NCBI RefSeq assembly: GCF_004349135.1
Contig: NZ_SMFN01000001.1
Span: 62,001-126,000, forward strand
Direction: 5' to 3'
Source of the DNA: Flavobacterium sandaracinum
Lineage (GTDB): Bacteria; Bacteroidota; Bacteroidia; Flavobacteriales; Flavobacteriaceae
Length of the DNA stretch: 64,000 bases
The notes below the pieces were generated by a model, which was not told where the DNA came from, searched no databases, and was given only the letters and a program-made list of their open reading frames with translations. Of this stretch, positions 1 to 7,768 are shown in pieces. The position numbers were made by a program, and so were the translations under genes. The first letter of the stretch is position 1; each line of letters starts with the position of its first letter.

Positions 1-236
1 TAAAGTCCCAAATCATATTTTTCTAAAATTTCTAACCCCTTATTAAAAGAACTCATATCGGTAACATCATCTAAATCAAAGGTGATATTAAATACTTCTT
101 CAAGATTAGAGATTAAAAACAAATGCCCGATAGAATCCCACTCAGGGATAGATTGATAGGTTAATTCTTCAATATTTTCAATTTTAGTATCAAACGAATC
201 TTCAAACGCTTTCGAATACTTTTCTAAAAAAGTCAT
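1..236 (-). CDS. Acyl carrier protein (3' end at window edge)
   Basis: The frame reads 78 codons from an ATG at 236 down to the window edge, and the last two bases (TA) could begin a stop codon. The translation contains the phosphopantetheine attachment motif WDSIGHL, with Ser as the carrier residue, inside a short acidic helical protein. This is the usual size and form of an acyl carrier protein. It is the last visible gene of a minus-strand run with the PglD-like acyltransferase 32 bp upstream. That suggests it carries an acyl group for a specialised surface-glycan or lipid pathway rather than for housekeeping fatty acid synthesis. The pathway is inferred from the neighbour only. Confidence 0.8.
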   Translation of the reverse strand, partial: MTFLEKYSKAFEDSFDTKIENIEELTYQSIPEWDSIGHLFLISNLEEVFNITFDLDDVTDMSSFNKGLEILEKYDLGL

Positions 237-268
237 AATTGATTATTTTAAAATTATTAATTTGAGTC

Positions 269-907
269 TTAAATTTTAGGAACAAATTTTCTTGCAGGAT
301 TTCCCATTACACGATCATTTACTTCAACAGTTCGCATCACCACACTACCTGCTCCAATAAAAGCATCATTACCTACATTTTTGTGTGAAATAATTACACT
401 ATTGCTCGATACTGTAACTCTTTTACCTAATATGGCACCGCCAGTAATTAGGCAACCACTAAAAATGGTAGAATAATCTCCTATTTCAGCATCATGACCA
501 ACACCAGATGAAAGTAAAGTTACGAAATTACCTATTCTTGTGTTAACGGTAATTCGAGAAAAGGGATACATAATTAACCCTTCACCTATTTCGTTTTCGT
601 CGCCAATTATTGCAGTTGGATGAATAATATTTGTAAACTTGGCTCCTTTATTTTTTAGCAAAACTACCATTTGCTCTTTTAGTTGTGGAGCTGCAATAGC
701 ACAAATAAAAACTTCTTCTTTTTTAGGTGTCCAATTTTTAATTGTTCCAATTATAGGATGACTGCATTTACATCCTTCTAGAGCGTTTTGATTATCATCA
801 ATAAAACCCAAAATATTCCATTGCAGATTATTTTTGTTAATATCTTTCGCCCACTGCAACGTTTCTCTACCCAATCCTCCAGCACCGATTATAATTAGAT
901 TTTGCAT
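269..907 (-). CDS. PglD/NeuD-like sugar O-/N-acyltransferase
   Basis: The 212-residue protein starts with a Rossmann-like nucleotide-binding segment (IIIGAGGLGRET, residues 5-16). From about residue 90 it continues as a left-handed beta-helix of hexapeptide repeats (HPTAIIGDE, NEIGEG, AEIGDY). This two-domain plan and length match the PglD/NeuD family, which transfers acetyl or other acyl groups to amino-sugar nucleotides for glycans. The His in GVGHDAEIG (about residue 138) is placed like the catalytic base of PglD. It lies 10 bp after the upstream gene and just before the acyl carrier protein, so the three are probably one operon. An ACP neighbour raises the possibility that an acyl-ACP rather than acetyl-CoA is the donor; this is inference. 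Confidence 0.8.
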   Translation of the reverse strand: MQNLIIIGAGGLGRETLQWAKDINKNNLQWNILGFIDDNQNALEGCKCSHPIIGTIKNWTPKKEEVFICAIAAPQLKEQMVVLLKNKGAKFTNIIHPTAIIGDENEIGEGLIMYPFSRITVNTRIGNFVTLLSSGVGHDAEIGDYSTIFSGCLITGGAILGKRVTVSSNSVIISHKNVGNDAFIGAGSVVMRTVEVNDRVMGNPARKFVPKI

Positions 908-917
908 TTTTATTTTA

Positions 918-1412
918 TTATTTCTTCACAAACTTTAGTTTACATGAATTACATCCCGAAGCAATAGTATCTGTTAGTTCTAAATCATATCCCATTTCTG
1001 CAGCTATACCTCTATCTCCATCCATTGCAATATCACAAAGCTTAGCGCACTTTTCTTCCGAAACGCCAAGTTTTTGCCAAGCAGCTAAGAGCGGACAGTA
1101 ATTGAACTCGACTGTAAGGTGGGATTCTGTCACCTCAAATTTATCCATTTCAAAGGTTTTAATTGCTATTCCGTTAAAAAAAGCAGTTTTAAAAACCTCA
1201 AAACTAGAGTTAGAGTCTAGTTTGGTCTTTAACAAATGGCCATGAAAACCTCCCATTTTTCGTATGGCTTTTCGGGTTGCACTTTCCATATCAAAACCTT
1301 CGTTTTCGGCTTCTTGATACATCAAAGCCATCCAAGATGCACGATGTTCGACCTGAGCTCTGTTTAAGTCAACGATTCCACCTCCGGATTTAGGACTATT
1401 TTTTAATTGCAT
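918..1412 (-). CDS. L-2-amino-thiazoline-4-carboxylic acid hydrolase-like protein
   Basis: The 164-residue protein has the pattern of the ATC hydrolase-like family: a conserved NYCPLLAAW segment (Cys106), a CxxxC pair (Cys122, Cys126), an MDGDRGIAAEMGY segment, and a C-terminal GCNSC (Cys154, Cys157). Family members are annotated from a Pseudomonas enzyme that opens 2-amino-thiazoline-4-carboxylate on the way to cysteine, but most, including this one, have no shown substrate. It has no signal peptide or membrane segment. Its place as first gene of the operon with PglD-like and ACP genes suggests a part in modifying a glycan or acyl precursor. The clustered cysteines could bind a metal. Confidence 0.6.
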   Translation of the reverse strand: MQLKNSPKSGGGIVDLNRAQVEHRASWMALMYQEAENEGFDMESATRKAIRKMGGFHGHLLKTKLDSNSSFEVFKTAFFNGIAIKTFEMDKFEVTESHLTVEFNYCPLLAAWQKLGVSEEKCAKLCDIAMDGDRGIAAEMGYDLELTDTIASGCNSCKLKFVKK

Positions 1413-1499
1413 ATCAAAATTTTTTTACTAATTTAATATTTAAATCTTAAAATATTTTATTTCTCTTCCTAATTATAATAAAATAACTTTAGTAGCTTT

Positions 1500-2846
1500 C
1501 TACTCTTCCTCTTTTTTAATAACCTTCCTCGCTACTTCAATTTTAAATTTCTTACCTTTCATTTTCTCCTCTTTAATGGCGTGCAATAAATCTTTTACTT
1601 TGTTGAATTTCACGGCCGCAAAGGAGATAAAATCTTTCACTTCGATCAATCCTAAATCGCCTTTTTCAAGTTTTCCCTTTTGAGAAAAGAAACCTACGAT
1701 ATCAATCTTATTCAATTTATTTTTCTTTCCACCACTGATGTAAATGGTTTGAAATTCCGGTGGTTTTGGTAATGATGTGGAGTTTTCAACTTTCAAGGCT
1801 TCCATTCCGTAGTCAATATAATCCATTTTTTTCTCACTTTCATGAGCTATAATATAGGCTGTTCCTGAAGCCAACATACGTGCTGTACGTCCGTTTCTAT
1901 GGGTAAATTCATCTTCTTTGGAAGGTAAATGATAATGAATTACGTGATTCATTTCAGGGATATCTAATCCACGAGCCGCTAAATCCGTTGTGATTAAATA
2001 ACTCACACTGCCATTACGAAATTGAATTAAAGCGCGTTCTCTTTCGTCCTGATCCATTCCGCCATGATAGTAGGTAGCATAAATCCCTTTTTCGTTCAAC
2101 GTATCACTAATGCGTTCTGCAGCATCACGATGATTGCAAAAAACAATAGCCGATTGTGATTTCAATGAACAAATCAAGTTGAATAAACTTCCTATTTTGT
2201 CTTTTTCTTTCGAAATCACCATTTTCATCGAAAGATTCGTTTCCTCTACGTTTTCTGGAATAAAATCCAAAATCGTTGGATTCACCACTCTTGTATATCT
2301 TGGAATCTCAATATCGGAAGTAGCTGAAACCAAAACGCGTTTGTTCAGTTTCGATAATTTTCCAATAATAAATGACATTTGCTCATGGAAACCCAATTGC
2401 AAAGATTTATCAAATTCATCCAGAATCAAAGTTTGAATTTTATCCACACGGAAAGTTCCTCTGTCGATATGGTCTGCAATTCTTCCCGGGGTTCCTATTA
2501 AAACTGCAGGAGGATTGCTTAAATTCTTGATTTCAGTATCGATAGAATGCCCACCGTAGCATACGTTTACTTTATAATCGGTTCCCATTTTTTTCCAAAC
2601 CTGCTCAATCTGCAATCCTAATTCACGAGATGGAACTAAAATTAAACATTGAACCGATTGAATTTCAGGTTGTAACATTTCTAAAATAGGCAACAAAAAA
2701 GCCAAAGTTTTCCCAGAACCTGTTGGCGAAAGCAATAGCACATTACTGTCATTCAAGATGGCATCTTGTGCAACTTCCTGCATTTCGTTGAGACTTTCGA
2801 TGCCTAAATTCAAAAGTATATTGTTGGAATGGTGTTTCTTATTCAT
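1500..2846 (-). CDS. DEAD-box ATP-dependent RNA helicase, DbpA-like C-terminus
   Basis: The helicase motifs appear in order (numbered from the ATG at 2846): Walker A SPTGSGKT at 40-47, PSRELGLQI at 72-80, TPGR at 119, motif II as DEFD at 143-146 instead of DEAD, SAT at 174-176, and HRNGRTAR in the second RecA domain. The last about 70 residues (IDIVGFFSQKGKLEKGDLG onward) look like the DbpA RNA-binding domain, which targets 23S rRNA in E. coli, so a role in 50S assembly is likely. A longer frame opens with TTG at 2864, but a -7 box (TACCTTTG) covers 2862-2869, so I take the ATG at 2846. The protein is about 448 residues, as usual for this group. Confidence 0.88.
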   Translation of the reverse strand: MNKKHHSNNILLNLGIESLNEMQEVAQDAILNDSNVLLLSPTGSGKTLAFLLPILEMLQPEIQSVQCLILVPSRELGLQIEQVWKKMGTDYKVNVCYGGHSIDTEIKNLSNPPAVLIGTPGRIADHIDRGTFRVDKIQTLILDEFDKSLQLGFHEQMSFIIGKLSKLNKRVLVSATSDIEIPRYTRVVNPTILDFIPENVEETNLSMKMVISKEKDKIGSLFNLICSLKSQSAIVFCNHRDAAERISDTLNEKGIYATYYHGGMDQDERERALIQFRNGSVSYLITTDLAARGLDIPEMNHVIHYHLPSKEDEFTHRNGRTARMLASGTAYIIAHESEKKMDYIDYGMEALKVENSTSLPKPPEFQTIYISGGKKNKLNKIDIVGFFSQKGKLEKGDLGLIEVKDFISFAAVKFNKVKDLLHAIKEEKMKGKKFKIEVARKVIKKEEE

Positions 2847-2861
2847 TTTTTCAATTTGGTG

Positions 2862-2869
2862 CAAAGGTA
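2862..2869 (-). promoter_or_regulatory. -7 promoter element of the helicase gene
   Basis: On the minus strand the sequence is TACCTTTG, an exact match to the Bacteroidota -7 consensus TAnnTTTG. Transcription would start near 2857. No clear -33 TTTG is visible. It rules out the TTG at 2864 as the helicase start. Confidence 0.55.
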
Positions 2870-2972
2870 ATTTTTAATTGTGAGTTATGAATTTTGTATT
2901 ATGAATTTTCATTCTTTTTCAATCGGGAAATTCCTTTTTCCACATTCATTTCTACAGCTGTCTAAAAAAAGC

Positions 2973-2980
2973 TACATTTG
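2973..2980 (+). promoter_or_regulatory. -7 promoter element of the M14 peptidase gene
   Basis: TACATTTG matches TAnnTTTG exactly and lies 24 bp before the ATG at 3004, so the leader would be about 19 nt. A -33 TTTG is not evident. Confidence 0.5.
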
Positions 2981-3003
2981 AAATTCAATTTAAAAACCGA
3001 AAT

Positions 3004-4734
3004 ATGAGATTTTTCACATTCCTTTTTTTACTATTTTCCATCTCTTCATTTGCACAAAAAAGCAATAAATATGATACTTTTTTCGAAAAAGGCAATGGAA
3101 ATCAATCGGCGTCTTATCAAGAGACGATTGCGTATTACAAACTTTTGGCAGATGATTTTCCTACTATTGAAATGCAAAAAATGGGATTGACAGACAGTGG
3201 CGAACCGTTGCATATGGTAATTTTCAATCCTGAAAAGGAATTCAATTTTGGAAACATCCAAAAAAACAAAGCGGTAATTTTACTTAACAATGGCATTCAC
3301 GCCGGCGAACCAGACGGAATTGACGCTTCGATGCAATTATTTAGAGATTTGGCCTTAGGTAAAATAAAAGCACCAAAAAATACGGTTATTGTTTGTATTC
3401 CGGTCTATAATATTGGCGGTGCTTTGAATAGAAACTCGACCTCAAGAGCCAATCAAGATGGGCCAGAAATCTATGGGTTTCGCGGGAATGCTAGAAACTA
3501 TGATTTAAATCGGGATTTTATAAAGTCAGATACCCGAAACACGAAAAGTTTTGTTGAAATATTCCATAAAATAAATGCTGATGTTTTTATTGACAATCAC
3601 GTAAGCAATGGCGCAGATTACCAATACAAACTTACCTACATTATGACCCAACATAACAAATTAGGAACCGTATTAGGTGATTTTTTAAATTCCGAAATGA
3701 TGCCGGCCTTAGTCAAAGATTTACAAAAAAAAGATATCGAAAGTACACCCTATGTCAATGCGTTTCAGGACACACCGGACAAAGGTTTTGGTCAATTTTT
3801 TGAGAGTCCGCGATTTGCTACTGGCTACACTTCATTGTTTAACACCATAGGGTTTGTGGTAGAAACACACATGCTTAAAAAATATGCCGATCGCGTAAAA
3901 GTGACCTACGAATACATGCGTTCCACAATTGATTTTACGGATGCTAATTACAAAAGAATCAAACAGCTGCGTTTGAAAAATGAAGCGCAGTACCAACCCA
4001 AAAAATCATACACGATAAAATGGGAAATAGACAGTACCAAAACAGTTCCTTTTTCGTTTTTAGGGTATGAAGCTGGCTACAAAAAAAGTGATGTGACATC
4101 AGGGAACCGTCTGTTTTATGACAAAAAAAAACCATTCAAAAAAGACATTCCGTACAGCAAAGAATTCAAATCCACAAAAGAAATAATAATTCCGGAAGCG
4201 TACATTATTCCAAAAGGATTTTGGCCAGTTATTGAATTATTAAAAAACAATACCATCACCTATCGTCAATTAAAAAATGATACTATAACTGAAGTCGAAA
4301 GCTATAGAATTGCTGATTTCAAAACGACAAATGCTGCTTATGAAGGACATTATTTGCACCGAAACACATCGGTTACTTCCAAAACTGAGAAAGTGGCTTT
4401 CGCCAAAGGAGATTACGTTATTCCTACACAACAAAAGGGAATCAAATATTTATTGGAAACACTAGAACCGGAAGCAATTGATTCTTTTTTCAATTGGAAT
4501 TTTTTCGATACGATGCTACAACAAAAAGAAGGGTACTCTGATTATGTTTTTGAAGATTCTGCTACTCAGATTTTAACAGAAAATCCAAAATTAAAAGCTG
4601 AATTTGATATGAAAAAACAAAGTGATGTGAATTTCATCAACAATCCCGAAGCGCAACTTGACTGGATATACAAACATTCTGCTTACTATGAAAAGGCACA
4701 TTTACAATATCCCGTATATCGTATTTTGAAATAA
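3004..4734 (+). CDS. Secreted M14-family zinc carboxypeptidase
   Basis: A typical Sec signal peptide (MRFFTFLFLLFSISSFAQ, residues 1-18) is followed by a M14 metallopeptidase domain. The zinc ligand pair is seen as HAGE (His99, Glu102). NRDF follows the substrate-binding region, a third His is in DNHVSN (about 198), and the general-base Glu is likely in VETHM (about 287). The family cleaves C-terminal residues from peptides in the periplasm or outside the cell. The 576-residue length includes about 250 residues after the catalytic core that I cannot assign. It is a single gene with its own promoter, ending at a strong hairpin shared with the convergent Nudix gene. Nutritional peptide use is the likely role. 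Confidence 0.85.
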   Translation: MRFFTFLFLLFSISSFAQKSNKYDTFFEKGNGNQSASYQETIAYYKLLADDFPTIEMQKMGLTDSGEPLHMVIFNPEKEFNFGNIQKNKAVILLNNGIHAGEPDGIDASMQLFRDLALGKIKAPKNTVIVCIPVYNIGGALNRNSTSRANQDGPEIYGFRGNARNYDLNRDFIKSDTRNTKSFVEIFHKINADVFIDNHVSNGADYQYKLTYIMTQHNKLGTVLGDFLNSEMMPALVKDLQKKDIESTPYVNAFQDTPDKGFGQFFESPRFATGYTSLFNTIGFVVETHMLKKYADRVKVTYEYMRSTIDFTDANYKRIKQLRLKNEAQYQPKKSYTIKWEIDSTKTVPFSFLGYEAGYKKSDVTSGNRLFYDKKKPFKKDIPYSKEFKSTKEIIIPEAYIIPKGFWPVIELLKNNTITYRQLKNDTITEVESYRIADFKTTNAAYEGHYLHRNTSVTSKTEKVAFAKGDYVIPTQQKGIKYLLETLEPEAIDSFFNWNFFDTMLQQKEGYSDYVFEDSATQILTENPKLKAEFDMKKQSDVNFINNPEAQLDWIYKHSAYYEKAHLQYPVYRILK

Positions 4735-4753
4735 AATTACTTTTTCAAAAAAA

Positions 4754-4790
4754 ATGCCCCCAAATAGTGTTGACTTTCTGGGGGTATTTC
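4754..4790. terminator. Bidirectional terminator between peptidase and Nudix genes
   Basis: The arms TGCCCCC (4755-4761) and GGGGGTA (4780-4786) form a stem with an 18-nt loop. A-runs precede and T-rich sequence follows, so it can stop both convergent genes. Confidence 0.7.
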
Positions 4791-4792
4791 AT

Positions 4793-5392
4793 TTATATAA
4801 TCTTCTCTTCCTCGAATAATAATTTTATGTTTTCATAGGAATTTTTGAGCGCTTCCTTGATTTGTTCTGGATTCATCCACGCTACTTTATCAATTCCTTC
4901 GTCCAATTGTCCTTGAGGCGTCCCTTCAAAATCAGATTGCATTTCAAACCAGTGCGTTATCTTTAATTTATATTTTCCATTCCTTCTAAAAACATGATAG
5001 GTTTTTTGCAGTTTATGAGAGATGGTCAATCCATTGACACCGGTTTCCTCCTCCACTTCACGCATCGCAGTATCTTCAATTTCTTCTCCTTTTTCGATTC
5101 CACCTTTGGGCAAATCCCATTTTCCATTTCTAAAAATGAATAGAACCTCGCCTTTTTTGTTATAAACCAAGCCGCCTCCCGCTTTGCAAACCGGAATTTT
5201 AGCTTTTAAAGTCTTCATAATCAAGCTTTCATCAGGATGATACAGGTACGCTTTATTAATTTTATTTTGGAAGATTTTTACTATAAGTTGCTCTATGTCA
5301 ATACTTTCTAATAAAAACAATTGAAAATCCGTCTCCTTAGAGATGTGATTTGTCAAAAAAAGTGGTTTGTCGTTAACAAAAACTTTATACAT
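4793..5392 (-). CDS. Nudix hydrolase
   Basis: The Nudix box GX5EX7REUXEEXGU is complete at residues 97-119 (GGIEKGEE, then REVEEETGV). The family hydrolyses nucleoside diphosphates linked to another group, using Mg2+ or Mn2+ held by the Glu residues. The 199-residue protein has an about 70-residue N-terminal extension before the AGGGLVYNKKGEVL core strand. Its substrate is not predictable. The start codon lies only 7 bp from the divergent pyrE start and is overlapped by the pyrE -7 element. Confidence 0.88.
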   Translation of the reverse strand: MYKVFVNDKPLFLTNHISKETDFQLFLLESIDIEQLIVKIFQNKINKAYLYHPDESLIMKTLKAKIPVCKAGGGLVYNKKGEVLFIFRNGKWDLPKGGIEKGEEIEDTAMREVEEETGVNGLTISHKLQKTYHVFRRNGKYKLKITHWFEMQSDFEGTPQGQLDEGIDKVAWMNPEQIKEALKNSYENIKLLFEEEKII

Positions 5393-5395
5393 TTG
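5366..5395 (+). promoter_or_regulatory. pyrE promoter (TTTG-N18-TACATTTG)
   Basis: The -33 TTTG (5366-5369) and -7 TACATTTG (5388-5395) are separated by 18 bp, a full match to the Bacteroidota consensus. The expected start point is about 5400, which is the A of the pyrE ATG, so the mRNA would be leaderless or nearly so. The whole promoter lies inside the first codons of the divergent Nudix gene. Confidence 0.7.
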
Positions 5396-5399
5396 TACT

Positions 5400-6047
5400 A
5401 TGATTTTTAATAAAGATACAGCCGAAAAAACAGCCGAATTTCTTTTGCAAATAAATGCAATTAAATTGAATCCAAGAAATCCTTTTACATGGGCTTCTGG
5501 ATGGAAATCGCCTATTTATTGTGATAACCGATTAATCCTCTCATTTCCAGCCGTAAGAAATTATGTGCGGGATGAATTTTCCAAAAATATTGAGAAACAA
5601 TTTGGTAAACCAGATGTTATTGCCGGTGTTGCTACTGGAGCAATAGGAATTGGTATGCTTGTAGCAGAGAGCATGGGTTTGCCCTTTGTTTACGTTCGTC
5701 CCGAGCCAAAAAAACATGGAAGGTTAAATCAAGTAGAAGGTTTTTTGCAAAAAGGGCAAAATGTAGTTGTTGTAGAAGATTTAATCAGTACGGGTAACAG
5801 TAGTTTACTTGCTGTGGAAGCTTTGCGCGAAGCTGGTGCCAATGTGAAAGGCATGGTCGCTATCTTTACCTATGGTTTTGATGTAGCTGAACAGAACTTC
5901 AAAAGTGCACATTTAGATTTATTTACTTTGAGTAATTATCAAAATTTATTGAATTTGGCTGTTGCCAAAAGATATATTTCGGAGGAAGAAGAACTGACTT
6001 TAAGAGAATGGAACGGGAGTCCGTCCACTTGGACAATCGAAGGTTAA
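5400..6047 (+). CDS. pyrE: Orotate phosphoribosyltransferase
   Basis: The protein makes orotidine 5'-monophosphate from orotate and PRPP in pyrimidine synthesis. The PRPP loop VVVVEDLISTGNSS is intact. The N-terminal residues (INAIKLNPRNPFTWASGWKSPIYCDNR, seen in pieces) and YVRPEPKKHGR match the PyrE catalytic loop and the Lys/Arg residues that bind pyrophosphate. The frame could open upstream at 5367, but that start lies within the promoter, so I choose the ATG at 5400 (215 residues, normal length). The SRPBCC gene follows after 24 bp and is probably cotranscribed. Confidence 0.95.
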   Translation: MIFNKDTAEKTAEFLLQINAIKLNPRNPFTWASGWKSPIYCDNRLILSFPAVRNYVRDEFSKNIEKQFGKPDVIAGVATGAIGIGMLVAESMGLPFVYVRPEPKKHGRLNQVEGFLQKGQNVVVVEDLISTGNSSLLAVEALREAGANVKGMVAIFTYGFDVAEQNFKSAHLDLFTLSNYQNLLNLAVAKRYISEEEELTLREWNGSPSTWTIEG

Positions 6048-6071
6048 ATAATTAATAAAAAAACGAAAATA

Positions 6072-6464
6072 ATGAACTTAGAAAGTCCTAAAGTTACAGT
6101 TCAAAAATCAGCTCAAGAATTATTTGATTCGTTGAGTGATGTTAAAAATTTTGAAAAATTAATGCCCGAAAACATAGCTAAATTTGAAGTTATTGGTGAC
6201 GATGCTTTCATTTTTGGACTAAAAGGAATGCCAGAAATAAAATTAAAAATGAAAGAGAAAGTAGCTCCCACAAAAATAGTTTTGGGCGCAGCAAGCGATA
6301 AACTTCCATTTACGTTAGTAGCAAATATAGATGTTGTTACTGAAACTTCAAGTGATGTAAAACTTGATTTTGAAGGCGATTTCAACCCCATGATGGCGAT
6401 GATGATAAAAGGACCAATTGGAAAATTTATTGAAACATTAGCGAGCAATATGAATAAGTTGTAA
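6072..6464 (+). CDS. SRPBCC (START-like) ligand-binding protein
   Basis: The 130-residue protein shows the sequence rhythm of the helix-grip fold: SAQELFDSLSDVKNFEKLMPENI at the start, a run of beta strands, and a long C-terminal helix ending FIETLASNMNKL. Proteins of this kind bind hydrophobic ligands, but no enzyme motif is visible and the function is unknown. It lies 24 bp downstream of pyrE and ends at a strong terminator, so the two make a small operon. This pairing is a common flavobacterial arrangement as far as I recall. Confidence 0.75.
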   Translation: MNLESPKVTVQKSAQELFDSLSDVKNFEKLMPENIAKFEVIGDDAFIFGLKGMPEIKLKMKEKVAPTKIVLGAASDKLPFTLVANIDVVTETSSDVKLDFEGDFNPMMAMMIKGPIGKFIETLASNMNKL

Positions 6465-6481
6465 AAACTTTTTACTCACTT

Positions 6482-6521
6482 AAAAGCCTTTTAGCGTTAA
6501 AAACTAAAAGGCTTTTTTGTT
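6482..6521 (+). terminator. Terminator after pyrE operon
   Basis: Perfect 13-bp arms AAAAGCCTTTTAG (6482-6494) and CTAAAAGGCTTTT (6504-6516) are followed by T-rich sequence. Confidence 0.8.
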
Positions 6522-6553
6522 TATTATTATGAAATTTATTTAGACCATTAAAA

Positions 6554-7282
6554 TCAATAAAGCATCTGGATTTCCTTTATATCAAATTCTGAAATACTTT
6601 CATCCTCACGAAGAACTTGAAGTTTACCAACCGAGGAAACACCTTGAATAATTCCCATAAAATGGTATTTACTTTGATCAGAGAAAGCCATTGGCAAGCC
6701 TCTCTTATAGAGTTTATCGCTATAAACTGACCACAAAATAGCAGAATTAAGTTTGAACGACTCCACCTTTTTCTCTATAGCATCACAAATAGAGAAAAGA
6801 AGCGCTTCTTTATCAAATTTTGAATCGAAAATAACAGCCAAAGAAGAGGCTTTTGGTAAATTCTCGAAATTAGTTTGATTCACATTGAGTCCTAATCCTA
6901 CTACAGAAATAATAGTTCCGTCACTTTTGATACTATTTTCTATCAAAATGCCACCTATTTTTTTGTTGTATGACATTATGTCGTTCGGCCATTTAATACT
7001 AAGATCAGGAATATTCATCGTTTCTAAAACTTCAATTACAGCAAGTGAAATGGCTATATTTAGATTGAATATCTGATAAATTTCAGACAAAAAATCCTTA
7101 ACCAAAATACTCATTATTAAGTTTTTACTCGCCTCAGAAGCCCAAACAGCGCCCATTTGACCTTTCCCTTTTGTTTGACTCTCTGCAGTTACAACGGTGA
7201 AGTTCTCAAGGTCCTGTTTACTGGATAAGCCTTTAAGGAATGCGTTTGTAGAATCTATGGCATCGAGTTTGATAACTTTCAT
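6554..7282 (-). CDS. birA: Biotin--[acetyl-CoA carboxylase] ligase, catalytic-only form
   Basis: The enzyme activates biotin to biotinyl-AMP and joins it to the carrier protein of acetyl-CoA carboxylase. The GKGQMGAVWAS segment is the biotin/AMP loop (G-x-G-x-x-G form). KWPNDI (about residue 100) and KKIGGILIE are the ligase core signatures. The 242-residue protein starts directly with the catalytic domain and lacks the N-terminal HTH of E. coli BirA, so it is not expected to repress transcription. It diverges from rsfS, with its own promoter at 7327-7360. Confidence 0.9.
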   Translation of the reverse strand: MKVIKLDAIDSTNAFLKGLSSKQDLENFTVVTAESQTKGKGQMGAVWASEASKNLIMSILVKDFLSEIYQIFNLNIAISLAVIEVLETMNIPDLSIKWPNDIMSYNKKIGGILIENSIKSDGTIISVVGLGLNVNQTNFENLPKASSLAVIFDSKFDKEALLFSICDAIEKKVESFKLNSAILWSVYSDKLYKRGLPMAFSDQSKYHFMGIIQGVSSVGKLQVLREDESISEFDIKEIQMLY

Positions 7283-7326
7283 TTTACGTTTTTTTGTGGA
7301 ACAGAATTTAATATTGTGTTAAGGTT

Positions 7327-7360
7327 CAAAAATAATCACAAAAAATGGTAACTTTACAAA
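7327..7360 (-). promoter_or_regulatory. birA promoter (TTTG-N22-TATTTTTG)
   Basis: On the minus strand TTTG (7357-7360) and TATTTTTG (7327-7334) are 22 bp apart, at the long end of the allowed spacing. The start would be near 7322, giving an about 40-nt leader before the ATG at 7282. Confidence 0.55.
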
Positions 7361-7378
7361 CTTATATAAAAATAATTC

Positions 7379-7750
7379 ATGGCGAAAAAGACTATAAATA
7401 ATGACGTCCTATTGGCGAATATCATTAAGGGAATAGAAGAAGTAAAAGGTAATGATATTACTATCCTAGATTTAAGAGAAATAGATACAGCAGTTTGCGA
7501 CTATTTCATTATTTGCAACGGTAATTCAAACACGCAAGTAAACGCCATCGTAAACTCCATCCAAAAAACAGTTTCAAAAGAATTGAAAGACAAGCCGTGG
7601 CATGTTGAAGGGACCGATAATGCCGAATGGGTGTTAATGGACTATGTAAACATAGTTGTACATGTATTTCAAAAACACATTAGAGAATATTACAACATCG
7701 AAAGTTTGTGGGGCGATGCTAAAATAACAACCATAGAAAACAAATACTAA
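7379..7750 (+). CDS. rsfS: Ribosome silencing factor RsfS
   Basis: The 123-residue protein carries the RsfS/Iojap signature: DYFIICNGNS, KPWHVEGTDNAEWVLMDY and VHVFQKHIREYYNIESLWGDA. The family binds ribosomal protein uL14 on the 50S subunit and blocks joining with 30S, which spares energy in starvation. The length is normal. It is the first gene of a run with ftsH (18 bp later) and the phospholipid genes. A weak -7 element (TAACTTTA, 7349-7356) precedes it. Confidence 0.92.
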   Translation: MAKKTINNDVLLANIIKGIEEVKGNDITILDLREIDTAVCDYFIICNGNSNTQVNAIVNSIQKTVSKELKDKPWHVEGTDNAEWVLMDYVNIVVHVFQKHIREYYNIESLWGDAKITTIENKY

Positions 7751-7768
7751 AGACATATATCAGTAGTA

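Noticed and set aside
7349..7356. TAACTTTA as the rsfS promoter
   Set aside because: It has a mismatch at the last position and no -33 TTTG at usable spacing, so it is mentioned in the gene entry but not listed.
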